A DNA stretch of 64,000 nucleotides from positions 3,410,001 through 3,474,000 of the forward strand of contig JAEUWY010000005.1 of NCBI GenBank assembly GCA_022059125.1, written 5' to 3'. The notes beneath the pieces are model-generated. The model saw only the letters and a list, made by a program, of their open reading frames with translations, ran no database searches and was not told the DNA's origin. Numbering within the stretch: the first letter of the stretch is position 1; each line of letters begins with the position of its first letter. Positions 22,894 through 32,963 of the stretch are shown here, in pieces. Position numbers and translations under genes: made by a program. Source of the stretch: Corynespora cassiicola (Eukaryota; Ascomycota; Dothideomycetes; Pleosporales; Corynesporascaceae).

Positions 22894-24508
22894 TCACCCT
22901 CTCCTCCCCCCTCCCCCCCACTCCTCCCTCGAAACCGCCCTCTTTGGGAACGCCACCATCCCCTCCCCCTCCCCCTCCCACCGCACGAGCACATACGCCC
23001 ACCTCCCGCCCTCGGCCAGAATCTTGCCCTGCAGAGCCAGCACGAGCTTCTTCTGCGCTTGCCGACGCCCCCTACGCGCCTCGGGCGTGTTGTTTGTGTT
23101 GAATCGGCTGGCCTTGCGCCTGTCACTTCCACCGCCATCGCCACCATTGCCTTGGTCATCCTCATCTTCTGAATCGAACACGTACATATCCACCTCCCCA
23201 TACCACAAGCTCGCCACGCCGTGCGTGTCGGGGCGCAGCTCGGCGATCAGGCGGCCGCCGGCGGGGGGATCGCGCGGTGCGGCGTCGATGAAGAAGAAGA
23301 AGAGGGCTGCGAGGCGGTGGCGGGAAGGGGGGGTTGGAGGGGTGGAGGGCGCGCGGGCGGAGAGGAGGGGGTGGAGGGCGAGGTTGAGGGAGGGTGGGTG
23401 GGAGGTGTGGAGGGATGTGAGGGCGTGGTGCCAGGCGTGGATTGTGGAGATGAGGGTTCGCTTGGGGTTGGGGTTGGGGTTGGGGTTGGGGGTTGGGGGT
23501 TGAGGGAGGTGGAGATGCAGGTGCGGACGTTGATGTGAATCCGGATGTGGACGTAGAGGGAGGGCCTTGGCCTTGTCGTTGGAGGAGGGCTTGTTTCTGC
23601 CGCGGAGTTGGTTGGGAGTGCGATTTCTTCCTCGAGAGGAGGTGGCGTGGGATGGTGCTTGGAGGTACTGCGGGTACGGCAGGAGCAGGGCGAGGAGCGA
23701 GGGTTTTATGATGGAGAGCGAGGGTGGAGGTTACGAGGGAGAGAATGTGGCCATCCGGTGAGGGTGGGCTGATGGTTCCCTTTCCTGCTGTAGACATGTC
23801 TTTGCCCTTACCCTTTCCTTTCTCCATGGCTTTGCTCTCATTATCGTCGCCCTCAGCCTTCTTCTCCGGATTTATAGCCGTCTCCGACCCTACCTTCTCC
23901 TTCCATTTGCTCTTCCCTACACCCTCCCCCTTTGACTTGCCCTCCATATCTTTCAGGTTATTCTCTTCTACCTCGGCAGCTCTGTAAAACGCCTCGAGGC
24001 CCTGCCTCCACCGCTCATCAAAGTCTTCGGGTAGCTGCGGCGGAGGCGGAAACAGACCCGGGGCCTGCAAACTTAGAACTCGCTGCAGTCTCTTGCTCGC
24101 CGCGAACGCGCGGTCAAACCCACGAGCAGCACGGCCGAGCTCGTACGCGGGAGTGTCGCTGGGAGACACAGTAGGAGCGACATGCGGAGACCCAAAGCGC
24201 GTGTTGGGGTTGGTGTCTTCACCCTCACCGGCCTTGACTCTCCAAAAGGCGGCATTTTTATCATAGGCAGAGGAGAACGGGTTGGTGAAGAATCCGGAAG
24301 ACTCCTCATGAGGTTGCGGCGTGCTGTAGTTGCGCTCCGCTGAACCAAAGGTTAGTGAGGAGGTGGTACCTGGGGTATTGAGAGTGTAGAGGGAGAGTGG
24401 GGAGGAGAGATGCTGGGGTGCGAGGGTGCCAGTACCTGCAGAGAGGATGGGATTGTCGGCGTCGTTGTCGTCCTTGGCTGAATCTTTCTCGTTGCGTGGA
24501 GGCGACAT
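22894..24508 (-). CDS. uncharacterised fungal protein, reading frame broken or missing an intron
   Basis: I do not recognise the family. The start at 24508 (MSPPRNEKDSAKDD) opens a frame that runs to 23162. Its first ~250 residues look genuine: Ser/Pro-rich, with YELGRAARGFDRAFAASKRL and FDERWRQGLEAFYRAAEVEE. Downstream, the convincing coding frame is the +1 frame: RTLISTIHAWHHALTSLH, then AALFFFFIDAAPRDPPAGGR, LIAELRPDTHGVASLWYGEV and a stop at 22894. The two frames must be joined. Option one is an intron of 67 nt, from GTAACCTCC to CCGCAG, just after residue text DGHILSL. Option two is a single-base slip in a C-tract of the TTGGGG/CCCCAA repeat at 23462-23502. The protein is probably intracellular, as no signal peptide is seen. 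Confidence 0.55.
23462..23502. repeat. TTGGGG hexamer repeat inside coding sequence
   Basis: About six imperfect TTGGGG units (minus strand CCCCAA), two of them lengthened by one G. They encode alternating Pro-Gln or Pro-Asn depending on frame. The repeat lies at the place where the coding frame of the surrounding gene appears to change. Confidence 0.85.
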
Positions 24509-24833
24509 TTAGGATTGCCACTGAGGAGAGCCGCGGTGGAAAGGTAAAAATGACGAATCAAGGCAAGATTGGAAATGGGACGTTGTTTTGAGGGGGTGGT
24601 GTTTGTGTCGAGGTGGAGAGGCTGAGGTATAAGTTTGATCATAAACAATAACAGTCAACGTGAGAGAGTGAATGCAAGAGCGTGTTAAACTCGTTCATTC
24701 TTCTGACTCTCGTAAACAAAAGCAGGTGAAGGCAAGCACAGATCATTGAGACTCTATTATGAGCGTCTACCATATTATTCAAGTCGTTCAAGATTCCAAA
24801 CATTACATACTCTCTGCTGCAGAAGGGCCGAGT
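24509..24833. other. short intergenic spacer
   Basis: The spacer holds the promoter of the uncharacterised minus-strand gene and the 3' end of the aldose epimerase gene. Nothing else is evident. Confidence 0.4.
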
Positions 24834-26181
24834 CTAAGAGTTGACCGAAAAGACGTAATCCGCCTCCAGCACATAGGCTGGGTCACCGGGGCCGAAGATG
24901 TTCTTCTTCTCCCGCTGCCACTCAGGCTGGTTGATGGAGTCAATCCAGTCCTGAACCTCCATGACGACGCAACCGTACTGCTCGACCACGGGCGCGCGAT
25001 CATCAAGGCCTTGCGTCGACTTGATGGGTAGAGAACCTATTCGAGTCAGAGACATAGTCATCTTAACGGCAAACACACGCGAAACATACCGTTTTGTCCG
25101 CCGCAGGTGTACACTTGAAAGGCGTCCTGGTCAGTGTAGACATCAATCTGGATGCCAGACCACTCGCTAGACAGGGAAGCCACGGGGCCAGAAGTCCTCC
25201 AGTCGTACGGGCCGTTCTGTGCGCGATTGACCAGGTAGCAGTTGTCGTATCCCGTGCAGTTGGTTCCGCAGTTTCCAAGAAGTTCTGGGGCCGTCTGGTT
25301 GGCGCCAATCTGCTTGGGAGCGGACCAAAAGTCGTTGACCGAGTACTGCTCGTTAGGTAGAATGGTGCCATCAGGAATGAGGATACCGTCGACGCCTACA
25401 CGCTGCCCAGAGTAGGGGAGGTGCAGGGTGTGGTTGAGAGCGGTAGGCGTTTCGGGATTTGCGAAGCCATCCAAGTTCCAATAGACCTAAAGTCATTAGC
25501 ATACGCCGTCGCTCTGCCAGTAGCACAGAAAGAACATACGTGAGAGCTCAGCATGATGGGCGTCTTCTTCGTAGTCGACAGCGCAACCATCTTGATGTGC
25601 CATGTGTAGGGCGACATGGTGTAGGTGATGTAGCTGACAACCTCACCGGGGAAGCCCTCCTTTCCATCCGGATCGACTATCGAGAACGTGATCGAGTCGG
25701 TCGTGTGTGCGACGACTGTGAAGTTTCTCTGAGATTCCAATTAGCGTCATGCAACTGGGATGACAGTCCACGACCCGAGTGTACATACATAGTCCCAACC
25801 ATCGGATCCGCCGTGCAGAGTGTTCCTGCCGCCATTCTCATTCGGCGTAACATGGAACTCTTCGCCGTCGATGACAAAGGTGCTGTTCTTGATGCGGTTC
25901 GCATACCGCCCAGGAACGCCACCCAGATGAGGGTGGAAGGGGTCTACCGAGTAGTGGCTTGCATTGTCGAACCCCAGAACAATGTCGCGCTCAACGCCAG
26001 TGGCGTCGCTGACGAAGAGGTTCGCAATGGACGCGCCGTAGGGAATGAACAAGCCGCGGATGCCCTCGGCAGAAATCTCATACTTGCCGTCCTCATCGGG
26101 CCCAATTGTGTCGTTGGACGGGGCATACGACTGCGCGAGAGCAGTCGCAGCGAACAAAAAGACGGCCGAGAGCAGCTGCAT
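24834..26181 (-). CDS. secreted aldose 1-epimerase (galactose mutarotase-like)
   Basis: Four exons (25789-26181, 25540-25728, 25090-25486, 24834-25036) encode 393 residues. The N-terminus is a clear signal peptide (MQLLSAVFLFAATALAQS). Mutarotase-fold motifs follow: LFIPYGASIANLFV, HPHLGGVPGRYANRI with the substrate-binding Arg, NTLHGG, VYWNLDGF, and near the end VVMEVQDW, whose Glu is the likely catalytic residue. The enzyme would interconvert alpha and beta anomers of hexoses outside the cell or in the secretory pathway. Several N-x-S/T sites and Cys pairs in the third exon (CGTNCTGYDNC) fit secretion. The donor and acceptor of each intron preserve the frame; intron 1 has branch point GCTAAT. 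Confidence 0.9.
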
Positions 26182-26825
26182 GGTGGAGGACGAGGGGTGC
26201 GTGCAAGGCCGATCTGCATGCAGGCATGGTGGGCTTTTTGTACTGGTACGCGGTTCCCATGACCTTGCTTCTTTTCGCCCGTTGCCCGGGAATGCAACCT
26301 TGCCCAATTTCCCCGCAGAGGACAGCCTACCTAGCTTGACATGATGATGATGGACAGGCACACACAACTGCCATTGGAGGAAGAAAGCTTCACGCGCGGT
26401 GTGCGATGGATGACGGCTCAGCGGTTGGGGCTTGAGGCGATCCCTGCCACCCTTGTGCCGTGCTGTTGGGGAGCTTGGAGGCGGGGAAGCTTGTCCAAGC
26501 CACCCCGATCAGCGTGACGTCCGCGGGCCTTGATTTTTAATCACATGACGGCAATGTACCTGCACGAGGCCTCGTGGGGACTTTTCTTGTTCGCCTACAT
26601 GCTATCGGGTAGTCCTATCTTACAGCGTCCATGTTGGGTTGCAATCCCTGACATATTCACGCCCATAGAGTTGCCGCTTCGTTCATCCGCAAATGCATCC
26701 CGCGGGACATGGTCTGCCATGTCAGTGGGGACAGAAATGCTACTAGATCCTTCGTAAATGTAAAGTAGAGGAGCCACCAATTACAGCCTTTTCTTCTCCC
26801 CACAGAAGACACTGCTCCATACTCC
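26182..26825. other. promoter region of aldose epimerase and 3' flank of next gene
   Basis: I see no gene. A CT-rich stretch lies directly upstream of the epimerase ATG. Short ORFs here are not supported. Confidence 0.4.
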
Positions 26826-29117
26826 TCAGGCCTCGAGCCTCTGCTTCTTCATTTCCTGCCCGGGCTCGGGCTGAGACTCGGGCTCCGGCGAGGCCAACAT
26901 GCCAGGAACAGGTCGTGCGCGTTTCAATGCATTCGTTACCTGATCGCCATGTGGAACGCCCGGAGCAAGTGTCTGCGTTTCTCTGGAATATGCCGCCGGC
27001 TCACTGGTATGCATCTGAGATCGGAGAATGGCACCTGCTGGAACAGGCCCCAACTCCTGAGCACCCGTGATACCTAGACCAACATGGGGAAAGGAACTGT
27101 GATCATGTCCGTTCTCAGTAGCAGCCACTCGTGCATCTAGCTGCGAAACCACTGAATCGTTTCGGCCCTGTGGCATGGGAGCATCAATCCGCGACGCTAC
27201 GTTGACGGCAGTCAAGAGAGTATCCAGCGGGGGATAGGAAGAAGGTCCTGGGGAGCTGGAATCTTTTGAAAGAATGTCGACATTCAAAGGTGGATAGGAC
27301 TCACGGGGGCTTTGCAGTGCCCGCGCGACAGCCTGGGGAAGATCATCCAGGGTGGGGAAGCCGGGAAGGGTGTCCTGAGGTTTTGGTATCATATCAGGGA
27401 CTGGGGCTCGGAATTCTTGCAGATAGGCCTGTGCCATATCAGGTTTGAGTAGAGACGCATCATGCTTGGAGTGGTGCTTGCTGTTGGCGTCGTCTTTACA
27501 GCTCGGGTGGTCGTCCCTAGTCAGGCTTGTGAGAAACTTTGACTCGGCGATGCACGTGTGAGACTTACCATTTGACGCCAGCCGGCTTTCCGTGCTTTGC
27601 CCAGCACCCCGTCGTGGTGTTCAGATCATCCGGTTTTGTACCCCAATGGTGTTTCTTGACTCCATATCGGGTCGAGAAGCTCTTGCCGCAGAGCAAGTGT
27701 ACATATTGTCCTTCTACACGAGCTGCTCGCTGAGTTTTGGGCTTAGGCTCCGGCTCTATCTTGAACGGCCGTGACGCAGACAAGGTATTGCCTAGGATAT
27801 TTGTGGAATGTCCCGGACTTGCGCCAGCTTTGCTGCCAGCTTCTCCTTTGTCTTTTTGCTCTGCGTGTACTTGGGCATCGCTGCGCTTACGCCGAGTTGG
27901 AGGGATCAAATCTAAAGCTGGCCGTCCGATGGGTACAGCCATTGGGGTTCCGAGAAGAGATGGTGTCACGTTGGAAGAGCCAAGGCGAGGCGTAGCAATA
28001 TGTGGAGTAGATTGCTGGCCCGAAAGTGACTGGGAAGCAGTTGCTTGATTGCCCATGAAGAGGTTTGTGGGTGCTACCATGTGACCATTGTCATTCTGTG
28101 TCCACATGGATCCTGTCTGTGTGTTTCCCCAGACAGGGGCCATGGGCAGGCTTGCTGTCTGTCTGTCCGACTCAAGAATCGGGGAGCTTAGCCTCGCTGT
28201 GTGGCCAGTATCTGCATAGGCCGAGTGCCTCTGGCCCAAGCCTTGACCCTGGGGAAGAAACTGCGAGACTGGAGAGGAAGGCACATTCTGCACGAACGGG
28301 TTCGAGTACGAATAGTAACGGTTCTGGTTGGATGCAGCCTGATATGCGCGAGTGTCTTCGTATTCTGCCAGTCCGCTGTGACTCATGTCCTGCGCTTGCG
28401 ACTGTTGCTGATATGGCTGCGAGGTGAAGGCGGCCCTGTCTGGGGTTTGGAGGGACATGGAAGCGCGAAGCACAGCCGGATCGATACCATGCGCCAATGG
28501 CTGGTTCTGATCCCCATACGAGGCCGGGAGCCATGCGGACGAATTCATTGGAATCGGCAACTGCGGTTGATGTTGGGGCTGCAGGAACTCAGGCGAGGTC
28601 TGAGGGGCCGGGTGAGTGTCTTCAAAGTCAAAGTCTCCTGGGGCCCAGCGGGCATCGTCGTGGTAGAGGATGCGCTCCATGAGCTCCTGCTTGAGGTCGC
28701 TGTCATGGCCAAGGATGCACATGATGGTGGAAAAGGTCTGCCTCTTGGGGCTATGTCCCTGCCTAAAGGCCACGAGGACATCATGGATGGCGGTTGACTC
28801 ATTGGAGTGCTCGCCGAACCGGGCCTGGCAGGGTTAATCAAACTGCTGACCACAACGAGGGCTAATCAGATCTTTACCTTGACCTTGTTGAGGAAGTCAT
28901 GACTGTGAGAGCTGATGGACCCCACATGCGACACTGATTGAGCGTGGTCGGGCACGCTGCTGGTCCCAGCGGAGGAGATGGTGAAGCCTGTGTCATTTTC
29001 AGTGGCGCGGTGCGCAACGTCGGTGCCATCAGCCTTGTATGATCGGTCAGAGGCAGGTCCCGGGCTGGCGGCAGTGGCAACGCATGGCGACGGATTCAGG
29101 GTGCTGGCAATGTCCAT
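26826..29117 (-). CDS. nuclear regulator with PAH-like helix domain and atypical Cys/His finger
   Basis: Three exons (28878-29117, 27569-28824, 26826-27516) encode 728 residues. Residues ~75-150, built across the first splice junction, read DFLNKVK, then ARFGEHSNESTAIHDVLVAF and CILGHDSDLKQELMERIL. This resembles the paired amphipathic helix (PAH) fold of Sin3 in its spacing of hydrophobic residues and in the H-x-D-L turn. The long middle is Gln/Ser/Pro-rich. Near residues 460-515 there is a compact Cys/His region: HLLCGKSFSTRYGVKKHHWG, then GCWAKHGKPAGVKW and DDHPSC across the second junction. It could bind zinc, although the spacing is not that of a standard C2H2 finger. A basic run (PTRRKRSD) could be an NLS. 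The 240-nt first exon begins at MDIASTLNP; an upstream in-frame ATG (MNNLSLSPP) is possible. The function is inferred only as a chromatin or transcription cofactor. Confidence 0.65.
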
Positions 29118-29446
29118 GGCGATGAAGTCCCTGGGCAGCCTCCCACCACCTCGTGCAGTATCGAATGGCTCCGCCGACGAGAGAGAGAAAGAGAGAGGGG
29201 GCGAGAGAGACAGGTTGTTCATGAGAGGACCTGTAGGGGAAAGTGCGACGGCCCATGTGCCCTGGAGAGTGAGTGGCTCCTGCTGCGTCGGGCGCACTGG
29301 CCTTGGCGGGAAGGCGCGCTCGGCGCAGTGAATGCACGTGAGTCCGCGCCAACGGGTCACGGCCACGGGGCTCTAGGAGGGGGAGCACGGCGATAATGAT
29401 TGGTCTGGCGTGTATCTCGCCCATGCAAGTACCCGGAGACTACGCC
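29118..29446. other. 5' region of the PAH-like gene
   Basis: Contains a GA-rich tract (29180-29215) just upstream of the minus-strand start, and the 3' end of the amidohydrolase gene. Confidence 0.4.
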
Positions 29447-30920
29447 TCAGGATGCCGTGAGCCTCCCCGAGCGAATCGTTTGCCGGCTGGGGCCCGCGTC
29501 GTACACAACCTCTACGATGCTCTTCCGGCACCGCCAGCCTGCGTCCAGGCGGTCGAAGAGGACAAAGTCGGCCGGCTCACCGACCTGTAGCCGCAGTGTA
29601 GCAGCCTCACAGCCAATGGCGGACTTGGCTCTCGATGATACAGTCTCCTGCAAGGCGTTAGCCCGTCTTGTCTCATGCCAGGTGCTGGGGGCCACTTGCG
29701 TAGAGCAACTCTGCGTCCCTCTTTGTTCCGGCCTGGTATAGGCCCACGCCGAGGCTTGCAATACCAAGCGGATCACAGTTGCCGTGGGGAGTAAACGCAT
29801 TGCCGACGTTGTTGACCGCAATCGCGGCCGCCAGCCCGTGTTTGCCAATCATCTGAATGACGGGCAGTGTTCCGCGTACATTCTCTTCTGTCCTCATCAT
29901 GAAGAGATCTGACGTAGGGAGGCCGACGAACGACACGGGCAGATCACCAATGGCTTGTCTCAACTGGGCCCACTGTTCTGTCTTGAACCGCGTTAGGCGC
30001 GTGCAGTGGCCCAGGGTAATGTGTTTGCTTGTCCTCGCCGTCCAATTGTAGTCTCTGGCTATCTTCAACACGTCCCAGACCAGAGGCTGCTTGTCTTCCT
30101 CCATGAAGTAGTCCAAATGCAAGTCTAGGTGTTTCCCATGTGCAAGGGACTGGCCCGCGATCCAGCGGACATTCATCTTGGACTTGAACTCATCGGACTC
30201 AACGTAGGGGGTGCTCCCCAGCACACCCACGCCCTCGCGCTGGGCTGCAGCCACCATCAGTTTCCGGATCCCGTCGCCCCCGTCGTCCCCCGAGAACAGA
30301 GGCAGCTGGGCAAAGGCACATATCTGCACGTCACACCGCTCCGCAAACTCTTCCTTGAGCCTCAGCCCTGCATCCAGACACTTGAACTGCACTCCTGCGT
30401 CGACTTCCACAAAAGCCCGCATGGCAGTCACGCCATGGGCGATGCTCTCTTCGACCAACAGCCGCCCGCGCCTAAGTAAGTCGTCCTGGTCGAACCTCGA
30501 TTTAGCCTGGCCCGTCATGTCCATGGCCTCCTGAAAATCGCCCGTCTCGATCTGCAAGTCACTGTACTTTGGGTCCTGGAGCAAGAAACACTTGTCAAGG
30601 TGGATGTGAGCATGGCACAGAGAAGGGGCCAGGAGACGGCTTGCGCCATCGAGTACGCCGGGGCCGTGGTAGGCAGCGGCGGCGGGCTCGTGGGCGGTGA
30701 TGGCGTCTATCCGCCCGGTGTCGTCGATGTCGATGTCCCACAAGGCAGCCGGGGGCTGCTCTGGCAGACGCACTCGCACGATCTTGTGCAGGGAGCCTGA
30801 AGGGTAGACGTCGGCGTAGCTTGGCGGCGGGCGCCTTTCCCCGGCAAGCCTGTGGGTCAGGAGCTTCTCCATGTCCTGGTCCATGCCGCCGGTGCTATCG
30901 GGAGAGAAGGGGAACGTCAT
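29447..30920 (-). CDS. amidohydrolase (cytosine-deaminase-like) with a GC-AG intron
   Basis: Two exons (29700-30920, 29447-29647) encode 473 residues. The metal-dependent hydrolase core is visible: the first metal motif CHAHIHLDKCF (HxH), then LDLHLDYF, ITLGHCTRL and LPTSDLFM, which match the order of the His, His and Asp ligands in the CodA/AtzC group. In CodA the third motif has Glu two residues after a Cys (HCDE) as proton shuttle. Here the text is HLDY, so that Glu is absent and the substrate is unlikely to be cytosine. Other cyclic amides or amines are plausible. The intron 29648-29699 begins GCAAGT and ends GCAG, with branch point GGCTAACG. The downstream exon, ETVSSRAKSAIGCEAATLRL, then VGEPADFVLFDR, is the expected C-terminal beta segment. 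No GT donor keeps the frame. Confidence 0.85.
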
Positions 30921-31336
30921 GTCGCACGGCCGGCTGCTGGCGAGGCGTGGGCGTGGGCGAGGGCGAGGGCGTGCGGAGCTGGACGCGAGACGGAAGAGAC
31001 ATGGAGAGGGCGAGGCGGCGGCGGCACCACGGGACCGACCACGACGCGCTCCTCGCGGGCAGCCGTCTATGACGCGACCAGACTGGCGGCCGTCGCTGGC
31101 ACCGGGCACGCTGCGCTGCTGCTCTTTCCAAATCCCAGGCGGGCTGGCGTGGGGCGATCCCGACGGTGGGGTATCTACACATAGAGTTTAGGGGGGGCCA
31201 GGGGCCAGCCACCCTGTGCGCCGCCCGTCGCCTGGCCTTCTTCGTCGCAGACGCGTCGTTTCCAACCCTTCACCTCACCACCCGCTGCATCGTGAAATCC
31301 GCTCCCCCATCGCCGTCCAGCGTCTGCCTGCCGAAA
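30921..31336. promoter_or_regulatory. bidirectional promoter between amidohydrolase and SWIB genes
   Basis: The two divergent start codons are 416 nt apart. The sequence is GC-rich with no clear TATA box, as expected for a housekeeping promoter on at least one side. Confidence 0.5.
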
Positions 31337-32963
31337 ATGCAGCCGCAGCAGTTCAGAAATTACCCTGTTGGGCAAGCGCGCCAAAGGGGCCCAGGTTTGT
31401 CGTTCCCTCGCTCCCACCCATTCTCCCACCAGTTGCTGCCTCTCCATCGCACCCGCACCCGCACCCACACCCACGCCCACGCCTGCCATGATCACCAAGG
31501 CTGACTTGGACGCCGTCCTCAAACCAGGCCCCATCGTCCCTCCGCAGCATGCCCAGGCCCAACAGTACAGTCATGCCAGCATGCAGGCCCAACAGCACGC
31601 CGACCAGCAGCGACGCGACAAGATCCGCCGCACCGCCATGGCTCCGACCGACAAGACCATGCCCGATGGCGTCGAGGAAATCTGCATTGGCGACGGTGTC
31701 GCCCGCTACCGCGAACTGCGCGACGTCGAGCGTACCCTCGACGCGACCATCATGCGCAAAAAGCTCGAGATCGCCGACACGGCCCACCATTCCAATGCCC
31801 ACCGCTATGGCACCATGCGCATCTGGATCTCCAACACCGTCGAGAACCAGCCATGGCAGAGCAGCTCCATGGACCCCGACGCCTTCGACTTTGACAGCGG
31901 CACCAATGCGACGTACCGCGTGAAGATCCAGGGCCGCCTGCTCGACGACGAGGGCGACGACGGTCTTGGCGACGATGACGAAGACGACGAGGACAAGGAC
32001 CCCGATGCCATGGACGAGGATGGCGCCGAGGATCGCAAGCCTTCGCAGAAGCCCAAGCTGCTGTCGCATTTCTTCACCTCCATTACAATCGACTTCGACC
32101 GTGCCAACAGTCTGCAGCCGGACAACTTCACCCAGATCGAGTGGAAGCGCCCGGAGAATGCCACGGCCAAGGAGAGCAACTTCAGCGAGCTGGAATTCGA
32201 GCGCAAGGGTGACGAGAACATCAACATCACCATCAACCTGCAGCGCTACCAGGCCAATGAGGTTTTGCGCCTCGAACCGGCTTTGGCAGAGCTGCTTGAC
32301 CGCGACGAGGACGATCGTGCCGGTGTCATGATGGGCATCTGGGAATATGCCCGGTCACAGCACTTGCAAAGCGACGACGACGAGCGCAAGTTCAACTGCG
32401 ACGCCAAACTCAAGGCACTCTTTGGCACCGAGAGTTTCCTCTTCCCCCATCTTCCTGCCCTCATCAAACCCCATCTAAAGGCTCTGCCACCTATCCAGCT
32501 CTCCTACACGATCCGCGTGGACAAGGACTACATTTCGCCATCCCCAGAGTCCGGCAAGCAGCCTTCCGAGCCCACCATCTACGACATCCGCGTCGACTTG
32601 GGTGATCCTCTCCAGCCTCTTCTACAGGATATGCTCGGCAAGAAGCACAGCATTGAGACTCTACAGCAGATTCGCAACATCGATGACCAGATTGTTCTTC
32701 TCATGGGCGCCATTGCCCAATCCAAGGCCAAACACGCCTTCTTCACAAGCATGTCCAAGGATCCCGTTGCCTTTGTCAAGCGCTGGCTCTCATCTCAGAA
32801 GCGCGATCTCGAAGTTTTGCTTGGTGAAGCTTCAAGAGGTGGCGGCGAAGACTCTTCTGGAGAGGAATGGCGACGTGGAGGCGACGACAGCGTATGGAGC
32901 AGCGACGTCGCAAAGGAGACTGTGGCTCTATGGTTGGCCCGTCAAAACATGAAAGCGCATTAA
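31337..32963 (+). CDS. SWIB-domain subunit of SWI/SNF or RSC (Snf12/Rsc6/BAF60-type)
   Basis: Two exons (31337-31394, 31528-32963) encode 497 residues. The first exon gives MQPQQFRNYPVGQARQRGP, typical of fungal BAF60 homologues, and the splice restores GPIVPPQHAQ. Domains in order: Gln-rich N-terminus; a conserved stretch with KTMPDGVEEICIGDG and LDATIMRKKLEI; an acidic loop (about 165-190, DEGDDGLGDDDEDD); and the SWIB/MDM2 fold near residues 270-345 (AGVMMGIWEYARSQHLQ, LFGTESFLFPHLPALI). A long helical C-terminus follows. The protein would act in the nucleus as an accessory subunit of ATP-dependent remodellers. Another ATG at 31488 lies in frame inside the intron, so an unspliced transcript could still give a nearly full-length protein. 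Confidence 0.92.

Noticed and set aside
23462..23502. TTGGGG repeat as an internal telomere remnant
   Set aside because: Filamentous fungi use TTAGGG; this repeat is short, imperfect and within coding sequence.
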